A stretch of 64,000 nucleotides of DNA from assembly GCA_007115705.1 (NCBI GenBank), contig QXEO01000433.1, positions 248,001 to 312,000 on the forward strand, written 5' to 3'. The notes beneath the pieces were generated by a model. It did not search any database, had not been told where the DNA came from, and saw only the letters and a list, made by a program, of their open reading frames with translations. Source of the stretch: Dactylis glomerata. Its lineage: Eukaryota > Streptophyta > Magnoliopsida > Poales > Poaceae. A program made the position numbers and the translations under genes. Within the stretch, counting starts at the first letter, position 1, and every line of letters begins with the position of its first letter. Below are positions 11,701-21,890 of the stretch, piece after piece.

Positions 11701-12039
11701 TTCTTCACCTTCTTCTTCTTCATTATCTTCCATTGCGGTATCGGTGGTTTTAGGGAACTCAGGATAGTTGTCATCATTCTCTTCTTCATCGTTATCTTCC
11801 ATCATAACCCCTCTCTCCCCATGCTTGGTCCAACAATTATAGTCGGACATGAAACCGAACCGGAACAGGTGGATGTGAAGGGTCTTTGTGGAGGGGTAAT
11901 CCTTCTCATTTCGACAACCACCGCATGGACAACACATAAAACCATTCCGCTTGGTTGCCTCAGCCACCTTGAGAAAAGAATGCACGCCTTTAATGAAATC
12001 TCCAGAGCGTCGATCGACGTACATCCATGCTCGGCTCAT
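8737..12039 (-). pseudogene. TNP2-type CACTA transposase, one in-frame stop codon
   Basis: A single uninterrupted frame of 1,100 codons runs from MSRAWMYVD (12039) to the stop at 8737, broken only by TAG at 10821-10819 (codon 407). The sequence around it reads PLVDELL, stop, LWQTEGVHVWDEY. A CAG-to-TAG change would explain it. Domains in order: transposase-associated zinc-type N-terminus (CCPCGGCRNEK about residues 36-46); an acidic linker; the Transposase_21/TNP2 core with ALLFVTINDWPALSNLSGQ, CTHCLGEIDSIYL and YLGHRRFL; DUF4218 (HLLVHLVEE, PFERFMGVLKKYVHNRARPE); DUF4216 (YYGYIEEIWELDYG...LFRCKWV). The length fits the family. The acceptor-like TATAATGCAG just before 12039 suggests an upstream non-coding exon. 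It would cut and join the CACTA ends. As it stands it is truncated at codon 406, unless the stop is read through. Confidence 0.93.
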
Positions 12040-12138
12040 CTGCATTATATAAGTACATATCAAACGCAAATCAAATATACAATTTCTATTTCTATCTCTA
12101 ATTTTAGTTTGATAAGTAAGAATAAGTTAATAAAACTT

Positions 12139-12265
12139 TAGTCCCGGCTGGTGGGTACAACCGGGACTAAAGGTGGTTTTGTGTCATCTAACAAAACTGT
12201 CGGTGGGATAAGGACGTGTGGGTAACCTTTAGTCCTGGCTGGTGGGTGCAACCGAGACTAAAGCT
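12139..12265. promoter_or_regulatory. Internal TAGTCCCGGCT palindromes upstream of the transposase
   Basis: Two inverted pairs, about 12139-12171 and 12229-12261 (the second degenerate), lie 100-220 bp upstream of the transposase start codon. They are a variant of the subterminal motif and may mark a second promoter or an intronic binding site. Confidence 0.5.
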
Positions 12266-12444
12266 GTTGGCAGGATAAGGATGTGTGGGTTGATGCACTG
12301 CTCGATGAGATAAAGCATGTAGCGCATGATGCCCCTGTTGGAGGAACAAGACACAAGTAGAAGCGATGCCGTGCCTATAAAAGGAGCATCGATACGCCAT
12401 GGCAAGCACAGCTCGAAGGCAGGGAGAGTTTCATCCCCATGGAT

Positions 12445-13400
12445 GGAGGAAAGGGTTGGGAAATCTCCCGTGGCAGAGCTTCTCGAAGATGTCGTTGGTG
12501 CTCACGCCCTACGGCATCTTCGGAAGCTCTGCCTCGGAAAAATTTCCCTGCAAGCCCGTGAAAGACTCCATCTCCTCTAACAGTTATGGAGGAAAGGGTT
12601 GAGAAATCTCCCGTGGCAGAGCTTCTCGAAGATGTCGTTGGTGCTCACGCCCTACGGCATCTTCGGAAGCTCTGCCTCGGAAAAATTTCTCTGCAAGCCT
12701 GTGAAAGACTCCATCTTCTCTAACAGTTATGGAGGAAAGGGTTGGGAAATCTCCCGTGGCGGAGCTTCTTGAAGATGTCGTTGGTGCTCACGCCCTACGA
12801 CATCTTCGGAAGCTCTGCCTCAGAAAAATTTCCCTGTAAGCCCGTGAAAGACTCCATCTCCTCTAACAGTTATGGAGGAAAGGGTTGGGAAATCTCCCGT
12901 GGCGGAGCTTCTCGAAGATGTCGTTGGTGCTCAGACCCTACGGCATCTTCGGAAGCTCCGCCTCGGAAAAATTTCTCTGCAAGCCCGTGAAAGACTCCAT
13001 CTCCTCTAACAGTGTTGCGTAAAGGGTTGGGAAATCTTCCGTGGCGGAGCTTCTCGAAGATGTCGTTGGTGCTCACGCCCTACGGCATCTTTGAAAGCTC
13101 CGCCTCGGAAAAATTTCCCTGCAAGCCCGTGAAAGACTTCATCTCCTCTAACAGTGTTGCGTAAAGGGTTGGGAAATCTCCCGTGGCGGAGCTTCTCGAA
13201 GATGTCGTTGGTGCTCACGCCCTACGGCATCTTCGGAAGCTCCGCCTCGGAAAAATTTCCCTGCAAGCCCGTGAAAGACTCCATCTCCTCTAACAGTGTT
13301 GCGTAAAGGGGGTTGGGAAATCTCCCGTGGCGAAGCTTCTCAAAGATGTCGTCGGTGCTCACGCCCTACGGCATCTTCGGAAGCTCCGCCCTACGGCATC
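12445..13400. repeat. Tandem array, 142-143 bp unit, about 6.7 copies, in the transposase leader
   Basis: The anchor word AAAGGGTTGGGAAATCTCC (with variants) starts at 12450, 12593, 12736, 12879, 13021, 13163 and 13305. Periods are 143 for the first four copies and 142 later. Copies 1-4 share the linker ACAGTTATGGAGG, whereas copies 5-7 carry ACAGTGTTGCGT, so the array has two subtypes and grew in at least two steps. The period is not a multiple of three in every copy, so it is not a protein repeat. Confidence 0.95.
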
Positions 13401-13560
13401 TATCTCTATTTCTATCGCTATTTCTATTTTTCTATTTCTATCTCTATCTCTATTTCTATTTCTATGTTAGCTATGTATACTTCTATTTTTATTTTTAATT
13501 CTATCTATATCTCTATCTCTACCTCTATTTTTACCTCTATCTTCACCTATTTGTACACAT
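13401..13560. repeat. Pyrimidine microsatellite (TATTTCTATCTC type)
   Basis: Low-complexity run of TATTTCTATCTCTA units directly following the 143-bp array. Confidence 0.9.
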
Positions 13561-13850
13561 AATCAAATGAACATCTAAATAATTGCTCCCATAAAAAAAT
13601 CACAAATCTCTCTACTTCTAGAGCATTAAATGAGCTAAATTACCAATGAAAGACAAAAGCACAAAATTCCTCACCTTTTAGTCCACTTAGATTGAAGTGG
13701 GCACATCAATTTGTGACAAAAAATGGTGGTCAAAGAGGATGAACTTGAGCTAGGTTTGTTGCATGAAGAAAACTTGAGAGTGGAGAGGGGGAGTGGCTGG
13801 CTCGGGGAGGAAGAAGGAGCTGTTTTATATAGGGAAGTCATTAGTCCTGG
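13561..13850 (-). promoter_or_regulatory. Transposase promoter region with TATA box at 13823-13831
   Basis: On the minus strand TATATAAAA (13831-13823) follows within about 20 bp the subterminal palindromes at 13851-14100, the same spacing as for the accessory gene. The plus-strand copy of this stretch shows no ORF. I take it as the promoter and 5' leader start of the transposase gene. Confidence 0.55.
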
Positions 13851-14100
13851 TTGGTAATACCAACCGGGACTAAAGGCATAATCTTTAGTCCCGGTTGGTG
13901 TTACCAGGCGGGACTAATGAGCCTGACAACGGCCGGATTCGACCCCAGAGCCTTTAGTCCCGGTTCGTAATACGAACCTGGACTACAGGTTCAAAACGAA
14001 CCGAGATTAATGAGTTCTGAGGTCCTGCGGCCGAAAAAGCGGTGGGGCCTGGGGCATCAGTCCCGGTTCAGACAGCAACCGAGACTAATGCCCTGGAATA
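13851..14100. repeat. Right subterminal palindromic repeats
   Basis: Inverted pairs of TAGTCCCGGTTGGT or TAGTCCCGGTTCGT and their complements lie at about 13851-13874, 13881-13919, 13952-13986 and 14060-14093, several with mutated arms. They mirror the left-end cluster. Confidence 0.85.
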
Positions 14101-14105
14101 TTAGG

Positions 14106-14122
14106 CCGGTTTTCTACTAGTG
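14106..14122 (-). repeat. Right terminal inverted repeat of the CACTA element
   Basis: On the minus strand CACTAGTAGAAAACCGG; followed on the plus strand by the GGA duplication at 14123-14125. Confidence 0.95.
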
Positions 14123-14125
14123 GGA

Positions 14126-14663
14126 GTACACCGAAATTTAGATAATTTCATCGGGCATCTTCTCGCAGATACGTCAATCGGTAAGATAAGCCATTTCTTA
14201 GTAGTGTACGTACATGCTTATCTCCAGGCCACTGTACGTCTGTATCCATCCCCCGGCGTCTATTTCGTATTTATTAAAACACATTAATTAGGGATATGTA
14301 TGTCTCGAAAATAATACGGTAGACACCACATACGCCCGGCCCATTCGACACCATGAACACCTCCCATGCTCAACCAAAACGGAGCCCCACAAGATACAAA
14401 GGAAAAGGATCCATCCATCCGTCCATCCATCCACCTGATTTCCAACCCTATACCAAACTTTGCAGGTCCCTTGTCCTCATCACCAAACCCCATCATCACA
14501 ATCTCATCCGCCCTCCATTAACCAATCTTCTTCCTCGCCTCACCTTCAAGCATCACATAGCGGCGCCCGCCTATAAACCTCGCAACAATAAGAGAACGGA
14601 CAGGGCACCAAGAACCGATCGAGGAGAAGAGTTCTGTGTGCTCGATCGTCCTGCCCGCCGTTC
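14126..14663 (+). promoter_or_regulatory. Promoter and 5' UTR of the IRX15-like gene, TATA box 14572-14577
   Basis: TATAAA at 14572-14577 stands 87 bp before the ATG, and no earlier ATG lies between them. Upstream to the CACTA end there are only about 450 bp of unique-looking sequence with several CCATCCAT repeats (14409-14432). The CACTA element therefore sits close to, or inside, the promoter region. Confidence 0.6.
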
Positions 14664-15563
14664 ATGTCGAGCTCCGTGCACGTCCGCAAGGCCCTCCACC
14701 TCGTCTCCATGAAGGCCAAGCTTCAGAATTTCGTCGGCCTCCGCCTCCTCCTCGTGGCCGCGCTCGCCGGCTTCCTCATCCTCTTCTCCGCCCGCACCCT
14801 ATTCTCGCCATCCGCCTCCGCCACCTCCCATCTGCGCACGGGCGGCGGCGGCGGCGGGACGTCGTGCTCGAAGCTGCCGTCCCCGGTCTCGGAGGCGCTG
14901 GTGCACTATGCCACGTCCAACGTGACCCCGCAGCAGACGGCGGCGGAGATCGGGGTGTCGCTGCGGGTGCTGCAGGCCCGCTCCCCGTGCAACTTCCTCG
15001 TGTTCGGCCTGGGCCACGACAGCCCCATGTGGGCGGCGCTCAACCACGGCGGCCGCACCGTGTTCCTCGAGGAGGACGCCTCCTGGATCGCCTCGGTCCG
15101 CGCCGCGCACCCGGGCCTCGAGTCCTACCACGTCACCTACGACACCCGCCTCACCGAGGCCGACGACCTCATCGCGCTCCGGGACCACCCGGGCTGCACC
15201 GCGCAGCCGGACCTCGCCGCTGCCACAGAGGCTCAGTGCCGGCTCGCGCTCCGTGGCCTCCCCGCCGCGTTCCACGAGACCGAGTGGGACCTCATCATGG
15301 TGGACGCGCCCACCGGGTGGACGCCCGAGGCGCCCGGGAGGATGGGCGCCATCTACACAGCCGGCATGGCGGCGCGCGCGCGCCGGCCCGGCGACGGCGC
15401 CACGGACGTGTTCGTGCACGACGTGGACCGGACCGTGGAGGACACCTTCTCCAAGGCGTTCCTCTGCGATGCCTACCTCACCGAGCAGGTCGGCAGGATC
15501 AGGCACTTCGTCATCCCCAGCCACAAGGAGAAGCCCGGCACGCCCTTCTGCCCTCAGAACTGA
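14664..15563 (+). CDS. DUF579 family protein, IRX15-like (xylan biosynthesis, Golgi)
   Basis: A 299-aa intronless frame with grass-like GC-rich codon use. The N-terminus is short and cytosolic (HVRKALHLVSMKAKL), then one membrane anchor at about residues 24-43 (VGLRLLLVAALAGFLIL), a Gly-rich linker (59-66) and the DUF579/Polysacc_synt_4 domain at about 68-297. Conserved blocks visible: CNFLVFGLGHDSPMW (109-123, the SAM-site-like loop), TVFLEEDASW (132-141), WDLIMVDAPTGW (208-219), GRMGAIYTAG (225-234), DVFVHDVDR (248-256), IPSHKEKPGTPFCP (284-297). The family includes IRX15/IRX15-L and glucuronoxylan 4-O-methyltransferases (GXM). The opening SCSKLPSPVSEALVHYATSNVTP block favours the IRX15 branch, whose biochemical role is less clear than that of GXM. 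IRX15 proteins are needed for normal xylan length and work in the Golgi. The first ATG is chosen; M16 is an alternative. No damage is seen, so it may be functional. Confidence 0.93.
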   Translation: MSSSVHVRKALHLVSMKAKLQNFVGLRLLLVAALAGFLILFSARTLFSPSASATSHLRTGGGGGGTSCSKLPSPVSEALVHYATSNVTPQQTAAEIGVSLRVLQARSPCNFLVFGLGHDSPMWAALNHGGRTVFLEEDASWIASVRAAHPGLESYHVTYDTRLTEADDLIALRDHPGCTAQPDLAAATEAQCRLALRGLPAAFHETEWDLIMVDAPTGWTPEAPGRMGAIYTAGMAARARRPGDGATDVFVHDVDRTVEDTFSKAFLCDAYLTEQVGRIRHFVIPSHKEKPGTPFCPQN

Positions 15564-16651
15564 TCATTATCGGTTACCCTGTTTTACCCTCTGGTGTATC
15601 ATTACTGCACTTACCATGATCAGAATACCCCGAGACACTGTGCATATATACTCCTACCGAGGGTCATATCATACACACCATTGGAGGCAATTGATCAAGG
15701 CCGTTGGATCGCCATCGGGTATTCCGGAGAAGAGGAGTGTCGAATTTTTTCCATTGTATCTATGAAAGTAATAATAGTCAGCTGTAAATTTTAGATCCGA
15801 CGGTATGCCACCCACTTGATCGGCGTGCTTGTCAAAATCAAGAGGGGAGTCCTATATGTTGTAATTTTGAACCATTTCCACTACAAATTTATTCGATATT
15901 TTCCTTTTTATTGAGTGCCACATAATTGGGGAGATGCATGTGGAGTGATAAGAATGAGATTTATTGGCTTCAAGCAATAATACCAGTGATGAATATGAAT
16001 AATATCTTGCATAAATTCTTTGTACGGCAAGGTACACATACTCAATAATCTGTTGGGGAGGTTAATTGAATGGCTGATGAGTGTGATCCTGCCAATGATC
16101 AGTAACTGAAAGGTAGATCGAGTTCAACATTGATTCTGGTACTGTAGTACTTTTCCATGTGTGTTCTGCCTTTCTATCTGGCTGAAACTGGCAGCGGTGA
16201 TGGAGGGTGACCTGATTTCGATTGCTTTGGACAATGCATGGTACGTTGCTTTGGAGTAGGGCAGTGACCTGCCTGGCATTTTGTAGACATCTAGGGCAGT
16301 GACCTGCTTGGGATTTTAATTTCCATGGCACAGTGCCCAAGTTCGAAGTGAAGTACCTAGGAGTTGAACTTCGATTAATTTTGAACGAGTTTCAAGAGTC
16401 TGAATCTAGAGGCTAAGAACAAAGTTTGGTGTGACATATGTAAAGTTTGTGTAACATGCAAGTCTTTCTGATGATTTCTTTCCCTATTAAAAGAAAGAAA
16501 ATCTAAAAGGAATTATTGGTCTCGTCAATATCACAAAATACAAACCAGTACAGAAAGACCCCCTAAAAAACAGAAGAATGCATCTTCGGTTACTGCTCAT
16601 TGGAGCCTTCCCTCCCCATATTTGGGGACGCTGTAGGGGAACAATGGCATC
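15564..16651 (+). other. 3' flank of the IRX15-like gene; no other gene seen
   Basis: The first 200-300 bp probably contain the 3' UTR; an AATAAT-type signal lies near 15769. Beyond it the sequence is AT-rich. A short direct repeat, AGGGCAGTGACCTGCCTGG / AGGGCAGTGACCTGCTTGG, occurs at about 16257 and 16292. No protein or RNA gene is supported. Confidence 0.45.
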
Positions 16652-18079
16652 CAGTGGCTGAGCTAGCGTGTCCAAGCAAGCAGATGTAGTATGGGCAAAC
16701 AAATGCCCACGAAAAGCAATCGCTTCGTTTGGATGTTTGCATTGGGGGGCTAGGTATTGTATTGGGTTGAATGTCCAATACCTAGGATATTGATATTGAG
16801 AGCGAATGCTAATATTTTTGTTTGGATGTGATAGATATTCAGAACTGAAATTGATATTGTGGTTAAATGTCAAATGTTGTTTGGCTGATCAAAGTGTGGC
16901 ATTGCAGTGCAAATTTTCAACTATACATAGTAATTTCATATCACTTTCACAAATAATTTCATAGCACTGTCACGAGCATTTTTTACAGGTACATTTCACA
17001 AACAATTTCGTAGTATTATCACAAGCAACATCACAACGCAGAACATTCACATAGCAATACTAGTCCAAAGAACGTGTTCACCATAAAAAAAAATTAATCT
17101 AGTATTTGCAGGGAATGGCTATATCGGGGTCAAGGTCTCCGATCTTCTTCCTAATCTTGCTCACTCTTGCTGCACACATGAGTCAATTGTGAGATCAAGC
17201 CCAAATTTGGGGGGGGGGGGGGACAATTAAGTAGAGATGAGGGCACATGGACATAAAGAGAGGGGTGTGTGGCAGGGCAGACAGTTGAGAGGCTAGAGGA
17301 CGGGCGGGAAGAGAGGGGGAGGGGCGGCGGCGGCGGCTTACCTGCGCCATATTGGTTGGTCAGCTGCTCGACGTCCCCACTCCTCTCTTCGTGAGAGCTA
17401 GCGTTCCTGCAAAGGAGGGGCGGGTGAGTGAGAGGGGCAGGAGCGACAACGACCAGAGAGAGCAGGATGGAGGCGGCGGGGCATCAAGCCTTACTGGAGG
17501 CGGAGAAGAAAGGGTCGGCGGCGGCGGAAGCTTGCCAGGTTTGAAGGAGCGAGGGTTTCGCTGAGGACGAGGGAGAGATAGAACGAGGGAGTGAGAGGAA
17601 AACGATTCGGGCCCGAATACCTCTGGATGTCGAGCTTCGGACTGATTCATTCGGCAGCGGGCTGCCTAGGCGAAGAAGCTAGATCTCAATATTCAGCCCA
17701 AATACATAGCCTCAATATCTAAGCCACCCAAACACCTAGAATTTGAGATATTCGGCCTTAAACAATGCCAATGTCTAATACCAGGTATGAATGCAAACCT
17801 CCAAACGAAGCATAACGAAATTATCCCGATGTTCAAATATTAACTGAAATTTTATTGCCAGCTGCCCCGAGGTCGCCGGGCACCAAAGGCGACCTAAAGC
17901 AAAAAATGACCGGGTGTCCTCCAGTAGATCATACATAATAACATGTAAAATTAGGGTGTCACTTCTATTAATACATGTATTGTATCAAAGAAAATGGGTA
18001 TGGATCTGTGTTCCGTGACCCATGTTGCCTAAAACTAGGTATGCTCATGGCGGGCGCCCGGGTTGTGGCTCCACCACTG
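16652..18079. mobile_element. hAT-like non-autonomous element with 8-bp target duplication
   Basis: Left end CAGTGGCTGAGCTAGCGTG, right end (minus strand) CAGTGGTGGAGCCACAACC. Flanks are ATGGCATC (16644-16651) and ATGGTAGC (18080-18087), matching at 6 of 8 positions. CAGTGG termini with 8-bp duplications are typical of hAT elements. No transposase is present. The interior holds an inverted-repeat pair (16722-17811) and a GC-rich block at 17270-17660 whose open frames show no domain. The ends are imperfect, so the element is old or the call is wrong. Confidence 0.5.
16722..17811. repeat. Inner inverted repeat pair GCTTCGTTTGGATGTTTGCA
   Basis: GCTTCGTTTGGATGTTTGCA at 16722 is matched, inverted, by TGCAAACCTCCAAACGAAGC ending at 17811 (one mismatch), with weaker similarity (TAGGTATTGTATT versus AATACCAGGTA) further inside. 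This looks like a second TIR-bounded element nested in the hAT-like one, but I could not find a convincing target duplication. Confidence 0.4.
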
Positions 18080-18249
18080 ATGGTAGCAGTGATGCTTACG
18101 AAGGCTTTAAGTGCTCGAATTGAAAGCTGCCACGAGAGACAAAAAAAATAGCGTTAAAAGTGTGGAAAATACGCTAATATTTGTTTCGCATTTATTGTGG
18201 TGACCCTCATAGGGTATATAGAGTGTACATGACTTGGAGGCTAAGATAT

Positions 18250-18814
18250 TGACGAAGGAATGACAAATAGGCCATCGATATTCGCCTACCTGGTTTTCGG
18301 CCCAGGAGGGATTACTGTCGAAGGAATTGCAAGGCCCGTAAAGACAGTGGCCGAACGCGGCCCAGGAGCAACACTTGGCGTACAAGCAAGGATTCGAAGA
18401 GTCCAAGTTGGATTAGCCTTCGACTAGGGTTTATTCGAAACCGATCTTATTTGTACTTTACTTGAGGAACAATCCTGAGACCCAGCCTTCGCATATAAAA
18501 GGCTGGGAGGGAGGTCCCGAAACCCTAGACACTTTTTCACCACCTCACGCCGGAGCGCTTGCAACCTTAGAGCTCTTCACTCTCGGCTAGATCCAATCTA
18601 CACCTCCATTGTAACACCTCCATTGTAGCCGCCCCATCAATAAAAAGTCAGACAAGCAGGACGTAGGTCGTTACCCTACCAAGGGGGCCGAACCTCGGTA
18701 AAACCTCGTGTCCCTCTGCTTTCGTCTGATCGCCGTCAAGTTCGCCGGATCCCACATACGCTCCATGTCTCGAAAGCCCACGAACATGGGCATTGCCGGG
18801 GTTGAACCTCGTCA
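18250..18814 (+). repeat. O1 5' LTR
   Basis: 565 bp, TG...CA. Contains CATATAAAAGGCTGGGAGG (TATA box, about 18490), followed by ACCCTAGACAC and further down CAATAAAAAGTCAG (polyadenylation-type signal, about 18638). Confidence 0.9.
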
Positions 18815-21440
18815 ATTGGCGCCGACCATGGTGACGACGGGATCTGGATCTACAGGCTCGCCGGCTCCTTCATCTTCAACAACGTCAACCAGATTGCATC
18901 TGACACTTCATCGACAACGTCGAGATCGAATTAGAGTCAACACGGTTTTCGTCGGGTGTCCCGATCGCTGCCTTTGAAGATCCGCCCGCTGCATCAGGAT
19001 TCGTCGTCTTGCATGTCGCATCCGACAAGTCACCGAGATCGCCAGCATCACACTACTGTTCCCGTCCGCATCAAGTCTCCTAATCAGGAACGAGTTCCAA
19101 TTTTGCTGGCTAACAGTGTTGTCGCCGTACGCCGAATTCAACTAGAACTAAAGGGTCTTCTCCATCTGCCTTCACCGCCAGGGCTTCGAGGATGCCGGCC
19201 ATGGTGTTGCTGGTCGACTCAGGGATGGAGACATCGCGAACGCGGTCAAGCGTCGGCCGCACCCTCACCAGGAGATCTCCCACCTCCTGGCAGAGGCGCT
19301 CGGTGCTACCGACACTCGACTTGAGCCCAGCGGGCTCCTTCATTGCCCCGGCATCCAACTCAGCAGTAGCTTCATGAAGCAGCAAGATCCCCAGTCAGGA
19401 TTGGAAGTAATCGACACGAATCGCTTAATAACGAGATGGCAAAGGCTTACCGCGCAAGGTATCGAGGGCGGCCTGTAGGCGTTGGTGCAGGCCCTTCTCC
19501 TTAGACTCAGCCTCGAGACGACGCTGAGTGGCGAGCTCTTGAGCCTTGGTGGACTCAACTTTAAGTCGGGCAACTTCTTCGGCCAGCCCATCAGCTTTCG
19601 CCGTCAACACAGATTTTTCGGCCGCAAGATCGTCCAGCTGAGCTTTTAATGACGTCTTGTCAGCGGCCGCCTGAGTCGCAATCCCTGCCCATTCAAGGGA
19701 TAGCGAACTAAGAACAGAAGTAACAGGTGCCAAAACAAAAAGCTGGAGGAAAGAAGATATCACTTACAGCGCACGTCTTCCAGCTGCGTTGATAATCGAC
19801 GGTTTTCTTCCTCCAGAGGAAGAAAGTTCTTGCACACATTCGATAGGTCCCTAACAATGGGCTAGACAAGCAGAAGCAAAGATGAGATCTTGAATAATTG
19901 TTTGGAGGGCAAGCCCAAGTGTAAACACTTAGACTCACCCTCGGGGGCTACTGATAGGCAAACATCAGAATCATAAAACTAGGATTTCTGGGCTTACATG
20001 GCTCTTGGGGCCAGCAGGCTCGCCGGAGGAGGAAACCAGAACAAGCTCGGACTCGATCATCTTTTTCCTCAGAGGGGGCGGCGGCTTCAGGAGATCATCT
20101 CCTGGCGTGGCGTCTCTAGCTACCTTCTCCTGTGAGTCTACGGTCTGCCTGAGAGCGGAGTCATGGGGTCGGACCTGGAATCGATCGCGGTCGCCTAGGC
20201 TCGCCGTGGTCTCCTCGGTTGAAGATCTGAAACAGGCGTCAAAGTCAAAACGACGCAGTCAATCCAAGACGAAATTATACAGTAAGGAAGTTCGATAGAG
20301 GTACTTACAAGGCGTCGAGACCAAATTTCGGGAGGATCTTCTTCCCAGATCAAAGAGGAGGGCGGCTGTCTAGAGGCTTGGTCGAAATCACGATGTCGTC
20401 ATCGTTGCCAGAAGAGAAGTGAGTGTCGCCGAGATCTTCTGAATCTGCGACGATGTCAGCATCCACAACTTGCTTTTTCTTTTTCGATGCTCATGATGGC
20501 AACGGAGCAGCGGAAGTCGATTCTTCTAGGACCTCGATAAAATCGCACCCTGGGTATTCACCGTCTTCGGGCTGGGGCAGATAACATTGGGCTACATTGA
20601 CAACCTAAGCAGACATTTTTCATCACTTTCGATCCTGATCAACAAGTTTGCAATGGAAAGGAAATATTCGGCCAGGACAAAGAGCGTACCTCGGTTCGGG
20701 GGAAGGCCTTGCTAAAGGCCACCGCGCCGAAGATTTTCGGCACGAACGCCTTCTTCTTGATGTTGGTGACGGCGCGCACGCTGTTATCGATTTCCGCTTC
20801 GTGCAACTTGTCGGGAGAGATTCATGTTGAGTCCCAGCGATCGCTGTAGTCCCACATGCAGTGGGCTTAAGCAGCAAGCGGCTGGATCCGGCGCTCTATG
20901 AAGGTCCGGATGAGCTGGACGCCCGACAGCTCTTTCTTAGGCGTGGCTCAAAGCCGCTGAATTTTTTCCATCAGGGGCTCCGTGATCTTCATTTCTTCTT
21001 CAGAGAGCTCGTGCCTCCAAGACACCCGGGGTCGAAGAACGGTGGTGGCTCGAAATTCCTCAAGCCCGAAGTCTTCGCCAGCGGAGGACTTATCCTTGGC
21101 ATAAAACAATTTCGTCCTCCAGCCGGGGTTGGTTTCGGGCGTCTGTAGGTTGAAATATGGGACGTCCGGGCGCACCTGACAGCTAAAGCCACTAGTCTGA
21201 TAGCGCAGAGGATGCCGGACGGCGAAAATCCGGCGCCAAAGCGCCCAATGGGGCTCGATCCCCAAGAAACATTCATAGAGCGTGATAAAACACGCAATGT
21301 GCAGAATTATATTGGGATTCAGATTGTGAAGCTGAATCCCATACGTGAAGAGGAGGCCACGAAGAAAAGGGTCCAGGGGAAGTGATAGCCCCCGCAGCAT
21401 GAAAGTAAGGAAAATTACCCAGAAGCCTGGAGGTGGCCGG

Positions 21441-21890
21441 TGACATGGATATGCCCTTCAGGTACCCACGGATTAGTATACCGGGTTTGGCCCATTAAGG
21501 AGGTGGACCGGCACAAGGACTCGAAGATGACTTGGAGACGAAGAAGGAAGGTTCTAATCCGTATTCGACTAGGACACTTTTAAAACCTTAGCCCGGTTGC
21601 ATATATAAAGCCAGGCAGGGGCGCCCCTAGAGGGACAACTTACAATAGATATCTAGACTAGACAAGATAGATTAGAGAGAGATTAGATAGATAACTCCGC
21701 CTACGGCGGCACCATGTAAACACCATTGTGATCATATACTAGATTGCTAGCAGGATGTAGCGATCCTCCACCATGGGGACATGAACCTGGGTACGTCGTG
21801 TGCCAATCTCGATCCCAGAATCTCTAGTCGTTGCTCTTCCCCCGATCCAAAGTCCTTCATCTAGGATATTTATCGAGTTAACCCTCGTCA
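21441..21890 (+). repeat. N1 5' LTR
   Basis: 450 bp. TATATAAAGCCAGGCAGG (about 21600) gives a TATA box. The 3' end GACATTTGTCGAGTTAACC (as read in the 3' copy) resembles the LTR end of element F. Confidence 0.95.

Larger units (their letters stand above)
2266..14122 (-). mobile_element. CACTA (En/Spm superfamily) DNA transposon, near-complete
   Basis: The left end reads CACTAGTGGAAAACAGG (2266-2282); the right end, read on the minus strand, is CACTAGTAGAAAACCGG (14122-14106). The element is flanked by a perfect 3-bp duplication, GGA at 2263-2265 and 14123-14125, as expected for CACTA elements. Inside are subterminal palindromic repeats and two minus-strand genes: TNP2-type transposase (12039-8737) and the accessory gene with a Ulp1-like end (6509-2790). 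Each gene carries one in-frame stop. Coding content and intact ends suggest fairly recent activity. It could still move if a relative supplied the proteins in trans. I do not assign a named family. Confidence 0.95.

Noticed and set aside
12870..13218. Minus-strand ORFs with repeated MSTNDIFEKLRHG
   Set aside because: Produced by the 143-bp array. Frames do not persist across units.
12445..13400. Repeat array considered as CRISPR or as a coding tandem repeat
   Set aside because: Units are directly adjacent without spacers, in a plant transposon; the 142/143-bp period shifts the reading frame.
14799..15524. Long minus-strand and other-frame ORFs over the IRX15-like gene
   Set aside because: Arg/Gly-rich shadow frames of a GC-rich coding region. 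No motif.
17352..17650. GC-rich open frames as a host gene exon
   Set aside because: Both strands are open, composition is low in complexity (GGAG/GGCGG), no conserved motif, and it sits between inverted repeats.
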